Shown in pieces: positions 11,581-23,428 of a stretch of 64,000 nt of DNA. Made by a program: the position numbers and the translations under genes. Below the pieces are notes generated by a model, which was not told where the DNA came from, did not search any database, and was given only the letters and a program-made list of their open reading frames with translations. The stretch comes from Topomyia yanbarensis (lineage: Eukaryota > Arthropoda > Insecta > Diptera > Culicidae). Position 1 is the first letter of the stretch. Each line of letters begins with the position of its first letter. Location: contig NC_080670.1 of NCBI RefSeq assembly GCF_030247195.1, positions 44,530,194-44,594,193 on the forward strand, given 5' to 3'.

Positions 11581-13354
11581 CAGCGGCGTAGCCAGAAATT
11601 CGGTTTGGTGAAAATCGATCATACTGTCCGAACGGCATAATTCCGAAACCGTAATTTTTCAAGTTTTAAAATTATGCAGAATTAATTTTTCAGAAAATAG
11701 TAACAGAGTTCGTGTCTTTAGCGAATTTGTTGAGACTTTATTGTAGTCATGAATATTAACCTGAGAAAATTCACCATAAATACTTCTTGGACGATATACC
11801 GTCAAAATTATTTTATCAAATGATGCACTGTTTAACGTTTGTAAAAGTCATACTAAACCTCCGAAATTGGCGGTTGCAAATGATGCTATCTTCACCTTAA
11901 ATTACTGTTTTTGAATATTTTACCTATACATATAATTGGTCATACAACAAAAATCAAATGCTCATCAAAATCGATCAGAACCTGCTAGAGTCGAATGGAA
12001 ATCGTCATTTTTCATAAATTTCTCTCTACATTCGGAAAGTGTTATTCTCGTTATTAATCATATTACGTTTTCGTCTCAATTCGACGCATTCCCAAAAAAA
12101 CCTGTCTTAATCCACCTAGTGGTGCAATTGTGCTTGTCTCATTTGTCCAGAGTACGATTCCATGGCTGGTTATGTTCAATACAATGGTGGAAATGCATAT
12201 TACATGTTCAGTACGATTTGCACATACATACAATGAAACATCGCTTGAAACCAGCGGCGGATCATAGAGAAAGATCCGGGAGGTCCAGGTCCTGCCGAAA
12301 ATTTTCAACTTGTTAAGAAATTTTTAACTATTTTTAATTTTAAAGTAGCAACCCCTCACTGCATACTCCCTCCGGGCCGGTATAATTGTCGATTTGTAGA
12401 GTGATTGCATAACCTTTCTATATGAGAAAGGCAAAAATGTACCAAAGTCCAAAGAAGTCAATTTTTGTCAAACATCTCAATGTTTCATGCATTTTAAAGT
12501 CATTTGGCATCAAAAATACAAATTTGATTTTGAAGATTTTTCATTTCAGTTTATATGGGAATTTGCTGTGTGATTACACTCTTCAACTCGTAACTCCGGA
12601 ACCGGATGTCCAATCAATAAAAAAAAATCAACAGCAGCCGATGGGAAGGTTGTACCTTTCATTTGAGACTAACTTTGTGCAAATCGGTTCAGCCATCTCT
12701 GAGAAACAGAGGTCACATTTTTTCCACATACACACATACACACACATACATACACACACAGACATTTTCCGATCTCGACAAACTCAGTCGATTGGCATAT
12801 GACACACGGCTCTCCGGGTCGGGATTAGATTGACGAATTTTAGAGTGAATGAGAAAGGCAAAAACATTTTTGGCAAATGTTGAAAGTTATGCATTTTTTT
12901 TGGTGAGCAGTTCTATGTTTCATAGACATTATATCAATTTTAACTTAGCTTCCTATTAAATAAAGACCCTTATTACAGTACATTTCTACAAAAGCGAGCT
13001 CAATTTGAAAATAAATCTGAGGATTATGATTGATTACAGAACTCTGGAAATTTCTATTGGAATGCTTTCAGGCAGGAATTTGATATTGATGCTATTAGAC
13101 AACTGTGAAATCAAGACCAATAAATCAGTTACATATCAGGACCCCATTCCGACAATTTATCAAAAGTCCTCATGACGTTTACATCAACAGGTTATCAATC
13201 TACGGATCAGATAATTGTTATTGTAATATTGAATTAAATCAGTCTGCATCAATAAATTTTCAACTTCAATCCAATATATTTTTTTTTTTTTTGGTGTGGG
13301 GGGGGGGGGTTGTATGGTGTTAAACCCCAAAACCTTCTCTTGGCTACGCCGTTG
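11581..13354. mobile_element. Old hAT-type element (1.77 kb, non-coding)
   Basis: The ends are CAGCGGCGTAGCCAGAAAT and, inverted, CAACGGCGTAGCCAAGAGA. Flanking 8-mers CTTGAAAT (11,573-11,580) and CTTGGAGT (13,355-13,362) are similar (6 of 8), as expected for an aged hAT target duplication. The interior holds no transposase and was invaded by dispersed repeat V at about 12,100. A run of T followed by a run of G at 13,279-13,309 marks a low-complexity patch. A likely end of a related element (TACGCCACTG) is at 56,055-56,066. Confidence 0.65.
12100..12864. repeat. Dispersed repeat V with two internal units, copy 1
   Basis: Starts TTAATCCACCTAGTGGTGCA. The motif ATGAGAAAGGCAAAAA, preceded by TTTTAGAGTGATTGCATAAC or a variant, occurs twice about 430 bp apart, so the repeat seems to be a dimer of similar units. 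The second unit contains a CA/TACA microsatellite near 12,722-12,765 following GAGAAACAGAGGT. A longer-preserved copy is at 54,002-54,827. No plausible gene. Confidence 0.7.
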
Positions 13355-13362
13355 CTTGGAGT

Positions 13363-14170
13363 TATTTATTTCGCTTTTCATTTTCCGATATGTTTCAGAT
13401 CGATCCGATGGTTATAAGTTTGAAAAATTGCAGTCAGAAGGTTCGCACAAATGAACATTTTTGTACTGATAAGTTATCAAGTTCCTTCCAGACAACTTGG
13501 AAGTGTTCGGTGATTATTTCTAGCGGTTGTAGATAGTAAAATGAAATACAAAATTCGTTTTATCGAAATAATGTTTAACTTATTTCAATGGATTATTACT
13601 ATATTGAACAATAAATAGGCGACAAAGAGTTATCAACAAACAACAAACTATAACTTTTAAAGTATTCAAAATAGATATTTAAAGTCTTTAGTAAAGTTAT
13701 TCGCAAAAGTAAGAGCTACAAATTTGCTGAAGACATCATTTCGATATAATCACTTCCAAGAAAATTTGTGAAAATATCTCGCTCATAGGGGGATTAGTCA
13801 GCAAAAGCACAATACCAAAAGAAAGGGCATATTACCTCCATTAAATTCTCCGAAGATACTATTGACCTAAAATAAGCCGTTTTGGCGTTAATAATAGATT
13901 ACATGTTTTTGGTCATATTTCTGGCAATGGGAAAAGATAAAAATCTTTCGTCCTCGTTTAATGTTAAATAACTCTTTTGATAATAATCCGATTTCAACAA
14001 TCTATAGCTTGTTCGAAAGGTATTTGCTGTCTAAAAACATATAAATTGTTAATCTATATTGTCAATTTCGGCAGATAATTAAAAAAAACTGCAAAAAACG
14101 CCATTTTTACGCATTCAAACATTCATATCTTGAAAATTAAACATAAGAATCAAAAACAAATTAATAGCGT
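13363..14170. other. No gene recognised
   Basis: AT-rich unique-looking sequence; nothing supportable on either strand. Confidence 0.4.
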
Positions 14171-14179
14171 TCATACTGT

Positions 14180-14410
14180 TTTTTAGTTCTTTCATTTAAA
14201 ATTGGTTTGGATAAGATCGGTTCAGCCATTGCTGAGAAACACGAATGAGAATTTGTCCGTTACATACACACACACAGACACACACAGACATTGTCCCAAA
14301 TCGTCGAGTCGATTGGTATATAAGACTCGGCCCTCCGAGCCTCGGAAAAAATCTTGAAAGTTTGAGCGAATTCTATACATTTCTTTTATAAGAAATGTAA
14401 AATGTAAGCT
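14180..14410. repeat. Partial copy related to repeat V
   Basis: Contains GGTTCAGCCATTGCTGAGAA, a CA microsatellite (14,262-14,290), then GTCGATTGGTATA and a closing ATACATTTCTTTTATAAGAA hairpin. The order parallels the second half of repeat V but the ends differ. Confidence 0.5.
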
Positions 14411-14699
14411 TTGCACGCTTTTAAGTCCGCTCTTACTAGATGAATTTTTATCATTTATGCACCAGCCTATTCAGAAACGTTTAACTTAAATATTGGTAAT
14501 AATTTAAATCTCTGCAATAAAAGTAGTCTTCTGAAAATCGGTAAAATCGAAAAGTTTACAAAAAAGGGAAAATTGCCATTCGTAAGACAGATTACTCAGG
14601 AAGAGCCGTCAATAGGAAGCACCTTAGTGGCTCAATCAAACACAAAGTGCGTGACGAATGAAAAACAAAAATTATGGTCACGTAAATAAAAATAATTAA

Positions 14700-15190
14700 A
14701 AAAACGAAAAGTCATAAATAGAGGTGACGCGTGCCTGTTTGAATCAGTTGCTTTTTTGCCATGCGAGCAACATAATGCCTATTACGTATACGGACGGTAT
14801 AAGCGGTGACGTTATAGATTTTCAGCAACGTTACACACGCTCACAACCAAGTGGCTCAAAGACGACAGGGTATAAACGAAGACTGCATATTAAGAAGACT
14901 GGCAACTCTGTCCATAATCTGGAGACAATAACAGCAACGTCACTTGCGGGTAAAGCTAGTACTTGCCGAAGTGATGCATACACAAATATACATTTTTACA
15001 ATTAGCTTCCTACCTTCCTCCAATAGAGGCGCTGTAACCTCAGTCGCTTCTTGTTTGTATGGGGGAAGAAAAGAGGTGTCAGTTTTCTTAATATGTAGTC
15101 TTCGGTATAAATAGTGGCGCCGCGTGGCTGTTTGAAATTGGAATCAGTTGTTGCTTTTATGCCAAAGGAACAACATCGCCGCACAATCGT
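14700..15190 (+). repeat. Duplicated TATA-containing segment
   Basis: Two similar stretches, near 14,711-14,785 and 15,106-15,180, each begin with a TATA-like box (CATAAATAG and TATAAATAG) followed by a GC-rich stretch, CTGTTTGAA, ATCAGTTG and a TTGCTTTT-type tract. Between them, 14,879-14,915 and 15,068-15,105 form inverted arms (GAAGACTGCATATTAAGAAG). They look promoter-like but no gene follows either copy, so this may be promoter sequence carried by a mobile element. Function is not established. Confidence 0.4.
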
Positions 15191-15234
15191 TCATGTACAT
15201 GCAATGTTTCAAATGGAGCGGGGTTAGGAGTGAA

Positions 15235-15423
15235 CGATAAACTTTGCACACAGCAAAATAGCGGGTTCATTTCATACACGGTTCAACTATATGCGAATTA
15301 ATTCTACCACTGCCGAAAATCCATAGTAGACGCTATGGATTTTCGGCAGTGGTGGCATTGACACGCATACAGTTGAACCGCGTAAAATTGGACCCGTTTC
15401 TTTGCTGTGTGCAATGTTTATCG
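15235..15423. mobile_element. 189-bp near-perfect palindrome (foldback MITE)
   Basis: The two halves are near-exact reverse complements from CGATAAACTTTGCACACAGC at the left to the matching GATAAACATTGCACACAGC read inward from the right. The core CCACTGCCGAAAATCCATAG is mirrored exactly across a TAGACG loop at 15,327-15,332. As RNA it would form a very long hairpin. No target duplication is clear. Confidence 0.85.
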
Positions 15424-15623
15424 TCCACTGCTTCTGTGTGCGTTGCGTGGGCAATACGAATAGGAGAATGAGCATATTGACACACTCACTTTTCATATTT
15501 CGAATAGGCGCGCACGGTCGGCTTTGCGCCTACTGAAAGACGGATGTTAGTTGGAGATTTTGGTGGGCGTGGTGATTGAGTTTCTGTTTTTATTCTTATC
15601 ACAGGTTTTCAAGCATCAGTATT

Positions 15624-16052
15624 GAGATATTCACCGAAAAGTACACGCTGAACCAACTGCTTCCTAAATGCCACTGTTAGGGTGTCAGTAAGTTTTTGAT
15701 GTAACTAGTACTTGTATTTGCTATTTGCGCTTGAAATTAAGTAATGTAGCGTCTCCCATTTCGGTTTAAACGCAAGGACAACCTTAAAAACAGAATTTGA
15801 TTAATTAGTTTAACTCATTTAACCAATTTTATCAATCCTGCAATTTAAAAAAAATATATTATACTGAGCGTGGTGAATTTGGCACTACTTGCACCTGGTA
15901 TAATCAACCTGCACAAAACGTTGCATAACGCAGGGCTGATTTTTGGAACAGCATGTGTTCTCATTCAGCCCTTCGTTATGCAAATTCACGATATTGTGTC
16001 AGTTCGGCTAAGTGTGGTGTTTCATGGTGAGCGGCCGTTCCGTTCAATCGGA
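15624..16052 (+). repeat. Dispersed repeat S, copy 2
   Basis: Opposite in orientation to copy 1 and similar to copy 3. Starts ATTCACCGAA and ends near TTCCGTTCAATCGG. Immediately after it, 16,070-16,185 is a degenerate run of CCAGATTTT-like words. Confidence 0.75.
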
Positions 16053-16185
16053 AACAGCGTTGCCAATGTTCCAGATTTATCTAGAACCTTCCAGATTTTT
16101 CTCAACAAAACAGATATCCGCACAAACCAGAAATTTTGCCAGCTTTCTGGAATTTTGCCAGATTTTCCCAGATATTCAGAACATC

Positions 16186-17390
16186 TAAATTGAATCAATT
16201 CGTCTCTCTGAACAATAATACAGTATGGGTCAATTCTTGGTCGAATGCCACGCGGTCTCTAGGTTGGATTCGTTCCTAGTAAGAAAAAAGTTATTTTACC
16301 AGTTTAATAGACACTATCCCCCTGAGATTTCATACACACCTTTGGAATAGTAATGATAGTACTAAAATTCCTTTAAAAATGTACTTTAAAATGGATTCAA
16401 AAAGACTTTGTGATTCAGGTAAAGATAAACTCAAGATAGAGTGGTCAGGTATTTTTCATGTATCATTGAAGTACGACCCTCGCTGAACGCGATTCACCGT
16501 CAGAACGACAGGTCGCAGATAAATTGTAGCGAAGCTTTGCGCAACAGCAAGCAACGTCGATCAACGCATCGTATCCACAAGAACGCTTGTTGTTATAAGT
16601 AACAGATTTAGATTTAGTAAATGATATTCTCTCTCTCATTGCAAATGTTCTACACGGTAAACCAGGTGCCTGTTAATTTTAGAATGAATAAAGTAATGAA
16701 TTTATTTTTTTCTTCGTTTATGGTTAACTTTATATATATTCTGCCTTGCGCCCTGTACGAACAAGAAACCTACTGTTATTTAATAATATGCACATGTATA
16801 ATATATATCAGTTAAATATTGCTATTTTGAATCGATCGAACATACAAACCTGATGCTTTAAACATGTTTATTTCATGTGGTGAATTTTCGTTTATTGATT
16901 ATTATGTATCCATGGCATTTTACGGACGCGCTTGAATATTAGGTTTTTTTTACTGACGCAGTTAACCTCATCGCAAATAATTTTTCTATGTCCATGTAAA
17001 CAGTACAAGCGAACTGTCAGAACATCGAGTTCATTTGTGACGTCAGTATTCAATTCACACATGTGATCAACGCCCGAGATGTACAGGTGTCCACATTTTT
17101 TTTCTATGTGTGCGTCGCTGTCACTTTTTTTGAGCAAACAAGAAGAAATGAAAAAGAAAACAAAAGCACATGGTCCCATATTAGATTCTGATTGGTTTGT
17201 GATGTAAATATTTGCCCTTTCGCGATCCCGGACGCCATACTTCTTTTCACCACGTGCTTACACACTTCGCTTCGATTGGTCGGTTTGTTCATTACGTATT
17301 TCGCGGTCCTGGGGCGCCATGATTAAGTACACTAGCAACAAACCAACACACTCAAACATGACGAATGTGAACACCTATACCATAAATTTT
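16186..17390. other. No gene recognised
   Basis: AT-rich; small open frames only, with no recognisable domains. Confidence 0.4.
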
Positions 17391-17393
17391 AAA

Positions 17394-17578
17394 ATTCTCG
17401 GCAAGTATTATACAAATTGTAACGATACAACGGTTGAACCGATTCACGCTTCTAGCTCATCGTGCGACTATCACCGTAAACAGCTACCACCCCGTTCCTG
17501 CTCTCCGCATTCCGCCATCGGGTTTCAACGCATACTGGGACACACCGCAGTTGGCACTATGGAAGCCCTTAAGATAAA
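17394..17578 (+). repeat. Fragment related to the PHD-element tail
   Basis: Closely matches 49,302-49,490: CTCGGCAAGTATTATA, AACGATACAACGGTTGAACC, CCGTTCCTGCTCTCCGCAT and CACACCGCAGTTGGCACTAT. It appears to be a detached piece of the retroelement described at 48,538-49,720. Confidence 0.75.
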
Positions 17579-18288
17579 ATGGCACCTTGATTACATAACA
17601 TTTCTTATATGGTAATAACAACTACAGCTATAATCTTCGAATAATTGAGACAGCAGAAAGCATTTTATTACCATTTTAAACACCTCCATGCACATAAATT
17701 TGTTTGCATCAGATGAAGATAAGTCGTAGACCATCCGTCTCGGTTCAAGTAAAAGTTCCGGTATATATGTAGACACCGAGAACATTTCAACAGGGTCGCC
17801 GTCTTTATGGGCAATTTATTAGTGTACTACGAAAGTCGATTGCAAGCCGAAATGGCGACTGCGAGTGTTCACAGCATCTGAAATATGGTACATGGTCTCG
17901 TAATATGGCCTCAAAAGTTTCGTGCTTGTGTTCGACCGGCCAAAGTGACATTGAATTTCTGATGAAACTACTTCAGAGCAGTAACTTGGCGAGAGTTTGA
18001 AAAAATCTAGATCAGAGCAATCGAGCATGACTTACAAGCTTTTTTTCCTCCGCGTTGTTTATTTTTTTGCACAATTGGGTCATTAAATAAAGAAAAAAAA
18101 TCTCTTTTTTATTTCATAAACCGATAGACCTCATCTTTCTAAATATGAAAATGGAAGGTATAGTCGTGATAATTCAATTTGATAAAATAATTTTTATTGG
18201 TTTATTTTCGTACAAAAAAACGAAAAAAAGTTTAAATACGTATCTTTAACGCCAGATGCATCGGAAAAAACCAAAAACAGCTTATGGT
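17579..18288. other. No gene recognised
   Basis: Nothing supportable; AT-rich after 18,030. Confidence 0.4.
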
Positions 18289-18723
18289 TTAACCCTTTCA
18301 CGCTCAACTTTTTTCTAGTGCATGTAGGGTTTCAAAACTATTTTTCCTTGAAAACGGTGAGATCAAGAAACTTGAAAAGTCTATTTTCAAAAAGATAGGT
18401 GCTTCCCTTGCAGTTCTAGAAGCTTCTCAGTTCTTACATTCCAATACTCAATACAATTCTCCAAGAAAATTTACAATAGTCCACTTGCATGGAAAAAGTA
18501 GCCAAAGACAGTCTCAATTGATAAATTTTATCACTTTTCAAAAATATTGCACCACAACGAAGATATATGAAAAAATCATTTTTCGATGTCAACGTAAACT
18601 GTCCCTGGCAGCACTGCTCCATCGGAATCCAATTAGACTAATTTCAATAACTTCGCTTCTAAAGCCGATCCTTGTAACAGTTATTACTCAAATGAAAGGC
18701 AATAATCACATTCATTAGCCTTA
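18289..18723. repeat. TTAA-ended dispersed repeat (family R), copy 2
   Basis: Begins TTAACCCTTTCA and follows the same order as copy 1, with extra sequence near its start. It stops at ATTAGCCTTA, missing the last 100 or so bases and the closing GGGTTAA, so it is truncated. Confidence 0.65.
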
Positions 18724-18906
18724 GGGGAGAGTGAGGACACTTGATCCTTGGGGATATTTGATTCCCTGGCCATAACATTGTTTAAAATCTCCTGTTCAAA
18801 AACAAGGACTTTACCTACACTACGGAAAAGTATGCAAATAGCATATTATATCATTCTAACCAAAAAACAGCATCGCGACAATTCTTTTGCCTCCCATGGA
18901 AGACTA

Positions 18907-18991
18907 TATTACCCATGGTCGCATATTTGTCCCGTTTTCTGTGGGATTTCCTATCTCTATGGGACGGACTGCTTTGCGATCATGGGCAGTA
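18907..18991. repeat. Palindromic TA-flanked MITE, diverged sibling of 5,491
   Basis: Arms TATTACCCATGGTCGC and, inverted, TACTGCCCATGATCGC surround a spacer that still contains TTCCTATCTCTATGGGAC, resembling the 5.5-kb copy. Arms mismatch at several sites, so this copy is older. Confidence 0.7.
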
Positions 18992-19493
18992 TAGTAACAT
19001 AAAAACTGCACATTCCAAGACCGAAATTATCATGAAAATATCGTTAAAAGATTCGAGCCAGATAATAAAGCAAGATTTATGATGCGAGAGCGCTTGTTTT
19101 CTCACCTTTTCCCGTAAGTTCAATCATGTTTGTTTTTGCTGTCCGTCTATCGGTCGCGACGCGAGCGCCAAAATACATTTCACTCTTTCGTTTAACGCTA
19201 CCGTACGATCAGTGCTTAAAAGCAAGCGAATCTATCGGAAACTATCCAGGCGAGCAATGCAAATTTTCTCTGTCCCCTCTCTAGCGAATATAAACATTAT
19301 ATCTCCACATTTTTTTGCGTTTTTTTGGGATGTGGTATGTATTAGCTTAAACTGGTCATTCCACAGATTTACAGGTCATTATTTGGTTCATTTTATCAAC
19401 ACTGTTCGCCGCTGTTTCCACTGAAAGCAAATTGGAGAGAGTATGTTTTTTAGTGTTTCGGATTCTACTCGTCAGTAACTGGCACCAACTGGA

Positions 19494-20746
19494 TGTAATA
19501 CTTTTTTGTTTTAATTCGTTTATTTGGCACGGCTCAAGGCGTTAGCTTCACGGAGCCGTGGGTTTTTATATATTTACATGATGTACACAATAAAAATAAT
19601 AAACAATGAATACTAAGATCGATCCCGTACGCGCGACTTGCCATTGCGCGCGGAGATCCGTTTTCGTGTCGGGGAAATATTTGCATCCACGTCAACTGTA
19701 TCATGTGGGTCATTCATAGCTCTGTTGTCGTCGCACATGTTCCTAACTTCTTTCCCTTTCGGGTAACGAGCGTGAACCCTCCGTCATTTCTAGTAGCTCC
19801 CTCATTGCTGGAAATAGCTGTTGAGTTTGTGGCACTTGACGCGGCTTTCACAGTTGTCATTATTGCTTGAACAGTAGCCACAAATTTGGCAACCGTTTGT
19901 GGCTAATGGAATGATATTGGATACTGAGTGTTGGCATTTCTTTCTGTAGATGAGCTTTTCTTAGCGGTTTCTGGGCAGGGTTGTCCGTAATGTGCCGTTT
20001 GTTCACAGAACTGGCACGTGTTAGTTTGTCCCTGATATGTACATAGAGTGCGCCGTATAATGGTGTCACCCCCTTATGTTGTGTACTGCAGGGTAAGGTA
20101 AGAGGGAACGGATTGGTCCACCCGCATTCTCACCACAAAAACACCATTTGAAATACCTGGAAAGTAGTTCCTCCACGTATCCTCCGTAATGGATTCCACT
20201 TCTCCGAAATACGACATGAATCTTTTAATGGCCACTTTGCAAGTACTTGCTGCCAAATCATGTAATTTGACTTCCACGTTTCCGTTATCCATATACACAG
20301 GGATCTTGATTTTAGCGGTGTCACAATCCAGCACGTGTTTCAAGTTGTTTTGCGAAATGAATCTGAATTCGCCTGGGCGAATTTGTTGAACGTTATCAGC
20401 ACCGCGTGCCTAACGTGCTCCAACTGAATGAAGCTGACATACGAAAACCGAAGCTGCATTTTCACCTTCAGCAAATGTTCCACATCACCAATACTCGGTC
20501 TTACGCGGAAAGACCGGAAGTCAATGGCCCCCGTGTTAGCCCGAAGAATCACATTTTGTTGATGAGACTCAGTCATCTTGATAGATCACCACACGAGAAT
20601 AATAGTAACGGTTCCCTTTGTTCTTCAGACAATGCACACAAGAAAAAAGCAACTGCTTTCGCTGGCTTGGGTAGCAGCAGAGAGCACACTGGTATTGTGA
20701 CTAATGCCTTTGGTGGTTGAGAATAGACTGCCGGGTGTAATACTTT
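19494..20746 (-). mobile_element. Compact ORF1-only non-LTR retroelement with 11-bp target duplication
   Basis: The insertion 19,505-20,735 is bounded by exact direct repeats TGTAATACTTT at 19,494-19,504 and 20,736-20,746. On the minus strand it has a 160-base leader, an ORF1 pseudogene and a roughly 350-base 3' region, but no endonuclease or reverse transcriptase. The 3' region holds an 8-bp stem (CACGGCTC at 19,528-19,535 with GAGCCGTG at 19,553-19,560) and a minus-strand AATAAA just before the end. Related 3' ends occur at 27,165-27,245 and 59,051-59,200. Either ORF2 was deleted from one copy or this is a family that relies on enzymes supplied by another element. Confidence 0.8.
19950..20576 (-). 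pseudogene. Gag-like ORF1 of the compact retroelement
   Basis: Begins at an ATG at 20,574-20,576. The first frame (about 78 codons) contains VEHLLKVKMQLRFSYVSFIQ and HAVLITF. After a frameshift the second (about 89 codons) contains VYMDNGNVEVKLHDLA, then TWRNYFPGISNGVFVVRMR and VPSYLT. A third frame carries a knuckle TCQFCEQTAHYGQPC (CX2CX4HX4C) near 19,980-20,025. This arrangement, TWRNYFPG-NGVRVVRM followed by a knuckle, is known from mosquito non-LTR ORF1 proteins that coat element RNA. At least two frameshifts disable it. Confidence 0.75.
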
Positions 20747-22103
20747 CATGAAAATGTTTAAAAGATGTCATTGCTTCGGTGGCGGCTAACGTGAATGTAT
20801 GGGAAAGAATGTATTAAAAGTGGGATTTGCATGAGCACCGTACAATTCGTACTTGCTACTCACAAGTGAAATTGCACAGAAAATCAACGAATGGGGCCTG
20901 GGAGTAGCTAACCATCCTAAATGTGCACGTTTCGAGAGTTCTATACTTTGAAGTACCAATAACGGCGCCTTACAGTCATTGGGGAAAGGAAGGAATGTTA
21001 GTGTAAGAAACGTTGATATGGAGACCGTGTATACCTCTGTATATCCATGTTTGCCAGGGGAAGGAGTTTTTGTTAGTAAGATGGGGTAAAGAGTTACACA
21101 AATCTGGATTCACCTTGATGAGTGATACGATCTAAGCAACTCCTAGGATTCATGACTTGGCTCATATAAGAAGTCGAAAAGGGCACCATAACTATCGGAA
21201 TAAATTGTCTCTATTTGAACATTCCTCACGTAGTTCGGAGGCAGCATGACTCAAAACTTTTATGAGTGTTTTGTATAAAATGAATGTAAAAAATTTAGTT
21301 ATTTTGGAATAAAAATCAGCATTTTGGTAAATACCATTATAGTTGATGAATGCTTTTCGCTACAGCTAATTCCATAAAATGTTGTAGGTTTCTTTCCAAC
21401 TATACACTTATTTTATATATACCTACTATTGGTTTTGGTAACATTACTTCACAAATCATCTCAATAGTGGGGAAAATATGGCTTCCAATAAAACATGGAT
21501 ATACATTTTCAGAACTGTACCAAGTCCGATAATGATTTGTCTCTAAAGGCGCATAGGAAAAAAAATCTGTTTATATTATATTAGATTTGTTTATACTTTA
21601 GACTTTTGGTATCTCGCGGTAGCATCCCATCTCATTTAGAAGGAGATCAGCGTATTTATTTGTTTTTCGATGCCGTTCTCTTCTCTTCATTCCCCATCAA
21701 ATGTCAGTTGTTTCCTCACTATGTACCGTTTTTGAATAAGCGTGAAAGAAACGACGAAAAAACGTTTGAAAAATCCTGCGTTTCTGCCATATGGTAAAGC
21801 GGAGATAGTTCTAATCCATCTTCTCGTTTCAAAGTCCATATCATCATGTTGAAATAAGATTTAATTTACTTCGAAATTCCTTTCCTTGTCGTTGGCGATA
21901 TTTCACGGTACAAATTTCCTATATGATTCCTATAGGGGCCCCGTTTCAACATTTTCGGCAGGAATTTAACTCGGTTCTTAACGTCGTTGTACTAAATAAA
22001 AAAAATAGATTTTTGTGCTAGATTGGAATAATGCACAACAATTTTGTAACCAATTCCGTCGAATTTACAACTACTGAAAATAACGGAAATAATGGAAAGA
22101 GAC
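20747..22103. other. No gene recognised
   Basis: Unique-looking AT-rich sequence with no supportable feature. Confidence 0.4.
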
Positions 22104-22495
22104 ATTCACCGAACGTAGACGCCGCACCAACTGCTTACTAAAGGCCATTCTAAGGTTGCCAGCAAATTTTTGGTGTAACTAGTACTTGTATTTGCTATTT
22201 GCAGTAGTAATAAGCCTCCCAATTTGATTTAAACGCAAGGACAATTTTTAAAACAGAATTTGATTGATAAGTACAGCTCATTAGACCAATTTTATTCAAT
22301 TCTGTTATCTAAAAAGAATTTTTGAATGTTACTGAACCTGGCGAATTTGGCACCACTTGCATCTAGTATACTTCACCTGCACAAAACGGAACAACTTGTG
22401 TTCTCATTCAGCCCTTCGTTATGTAAATTTGCGATATTAGGACAGATCGGCTAAGCGCGGTGCTTCATAGAGGGTGGTCGTTCCTTTCTTTCAGG
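22104..22495 (+). repeat. Dispersed repeat S, copy 3
   Basis: Begins GACATTCACCGAACG, continues through ACCAACTGCTTACTAAAGGC and CTAGTACTTGTATTTGCTAT, and ends near TTCATAGAGGGTGGTCGTTC. It lacks a stretch present in copy 2 (the inverted GCATAACGCAGGGCTGA), which therefore is either an insertion or a deletion. Confidence 0.7.
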
Positions 22496-23280
22496 AAAGG
22501 AGCGTAGAATTTTGGGTAAATGCGCTAATATAGTAGCATTTCAAATTAGCGTTCCAACTATAATGTTGAGAGTAAAGAATTATAAACAAAAACTTGTTTG
22601 CAGCTCTGGCCCCTCACTGTATTGACTGTATCCGTTTAGTGGGTGTTCTGAAATTAAATAAGTGTGACAAGGTGGGATAAGCACTGCGAACAGGAACATT
22701 GTTTGCTGAACTTTTCCATTTGGTTTGTTTTCGCCAGCTGGCATGAGTAAGTGAAGCAAAACTTTACTTAATTTTGATGTGCGTGTTGTGCTGTGAATTG
22801 TTTGGGCTGAGTACCTCCCCCTCATTCCATCTGGTTTGGGTTTCGAGTGGTGCAACATTATTGAAATTGTTTACGAAATCTGTTGAAATTTACTTTCGAT
22901 CGTGAAGTTTAACAATTTGAAACTGCTAGCGATTGGCAGCTTATTATTCCGAGTTTGACATACAAGGTACATTTTGGTTTTATGCTGATTTCCGGAATTT
23001 TGACTTTCAGGCAGGAACAAAAGAAAATTTTTTGGATTTGGTATGGTTTAGGTGCTATTATTATTAGACAAAACTTATCAAACAATATGTTTTGCATGGT
23101 CGATTTCGAACTACACGTACATACTGGCGGATGAACCTATCTTTGACAAACTCACAATGTTTGAACAGTCGAGAATCAGAAAGGTTGTATCATGTGACAG
23201 TCCAAAGGATCGATAACGATAAATGGGACGAACGGATTTGATGTTCGACTTTGGATACACAATTGGTGCGTACGTTTGGA
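22496..23280. other. No gene recognised
   Basis: Nothing supportable beyond small open frames. Confidence 0.4.
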
Positions 23281-23428
23281 AATGGTGTTCGCAGTGCTAA
23301 AAACTGCTAAATTTTTACCTTCCAATGCTCAATACAATTCTCCTAGAATCAGGGCCGTCTTAAGACGACACGGGGCCCCTGGGCACTATTGAGCTAAGGG
23401 GCCCCAATAATTGAAAGGGTGTAAACAG

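Noticed and set aside
12722..12765. CA/TACA microsatellite as a CRISPR-like or regulatory array
   Set aside because: It is the simple-sequence part of dispersed repeat V, also present at 54,741-54,760 and 14,262-14,290.
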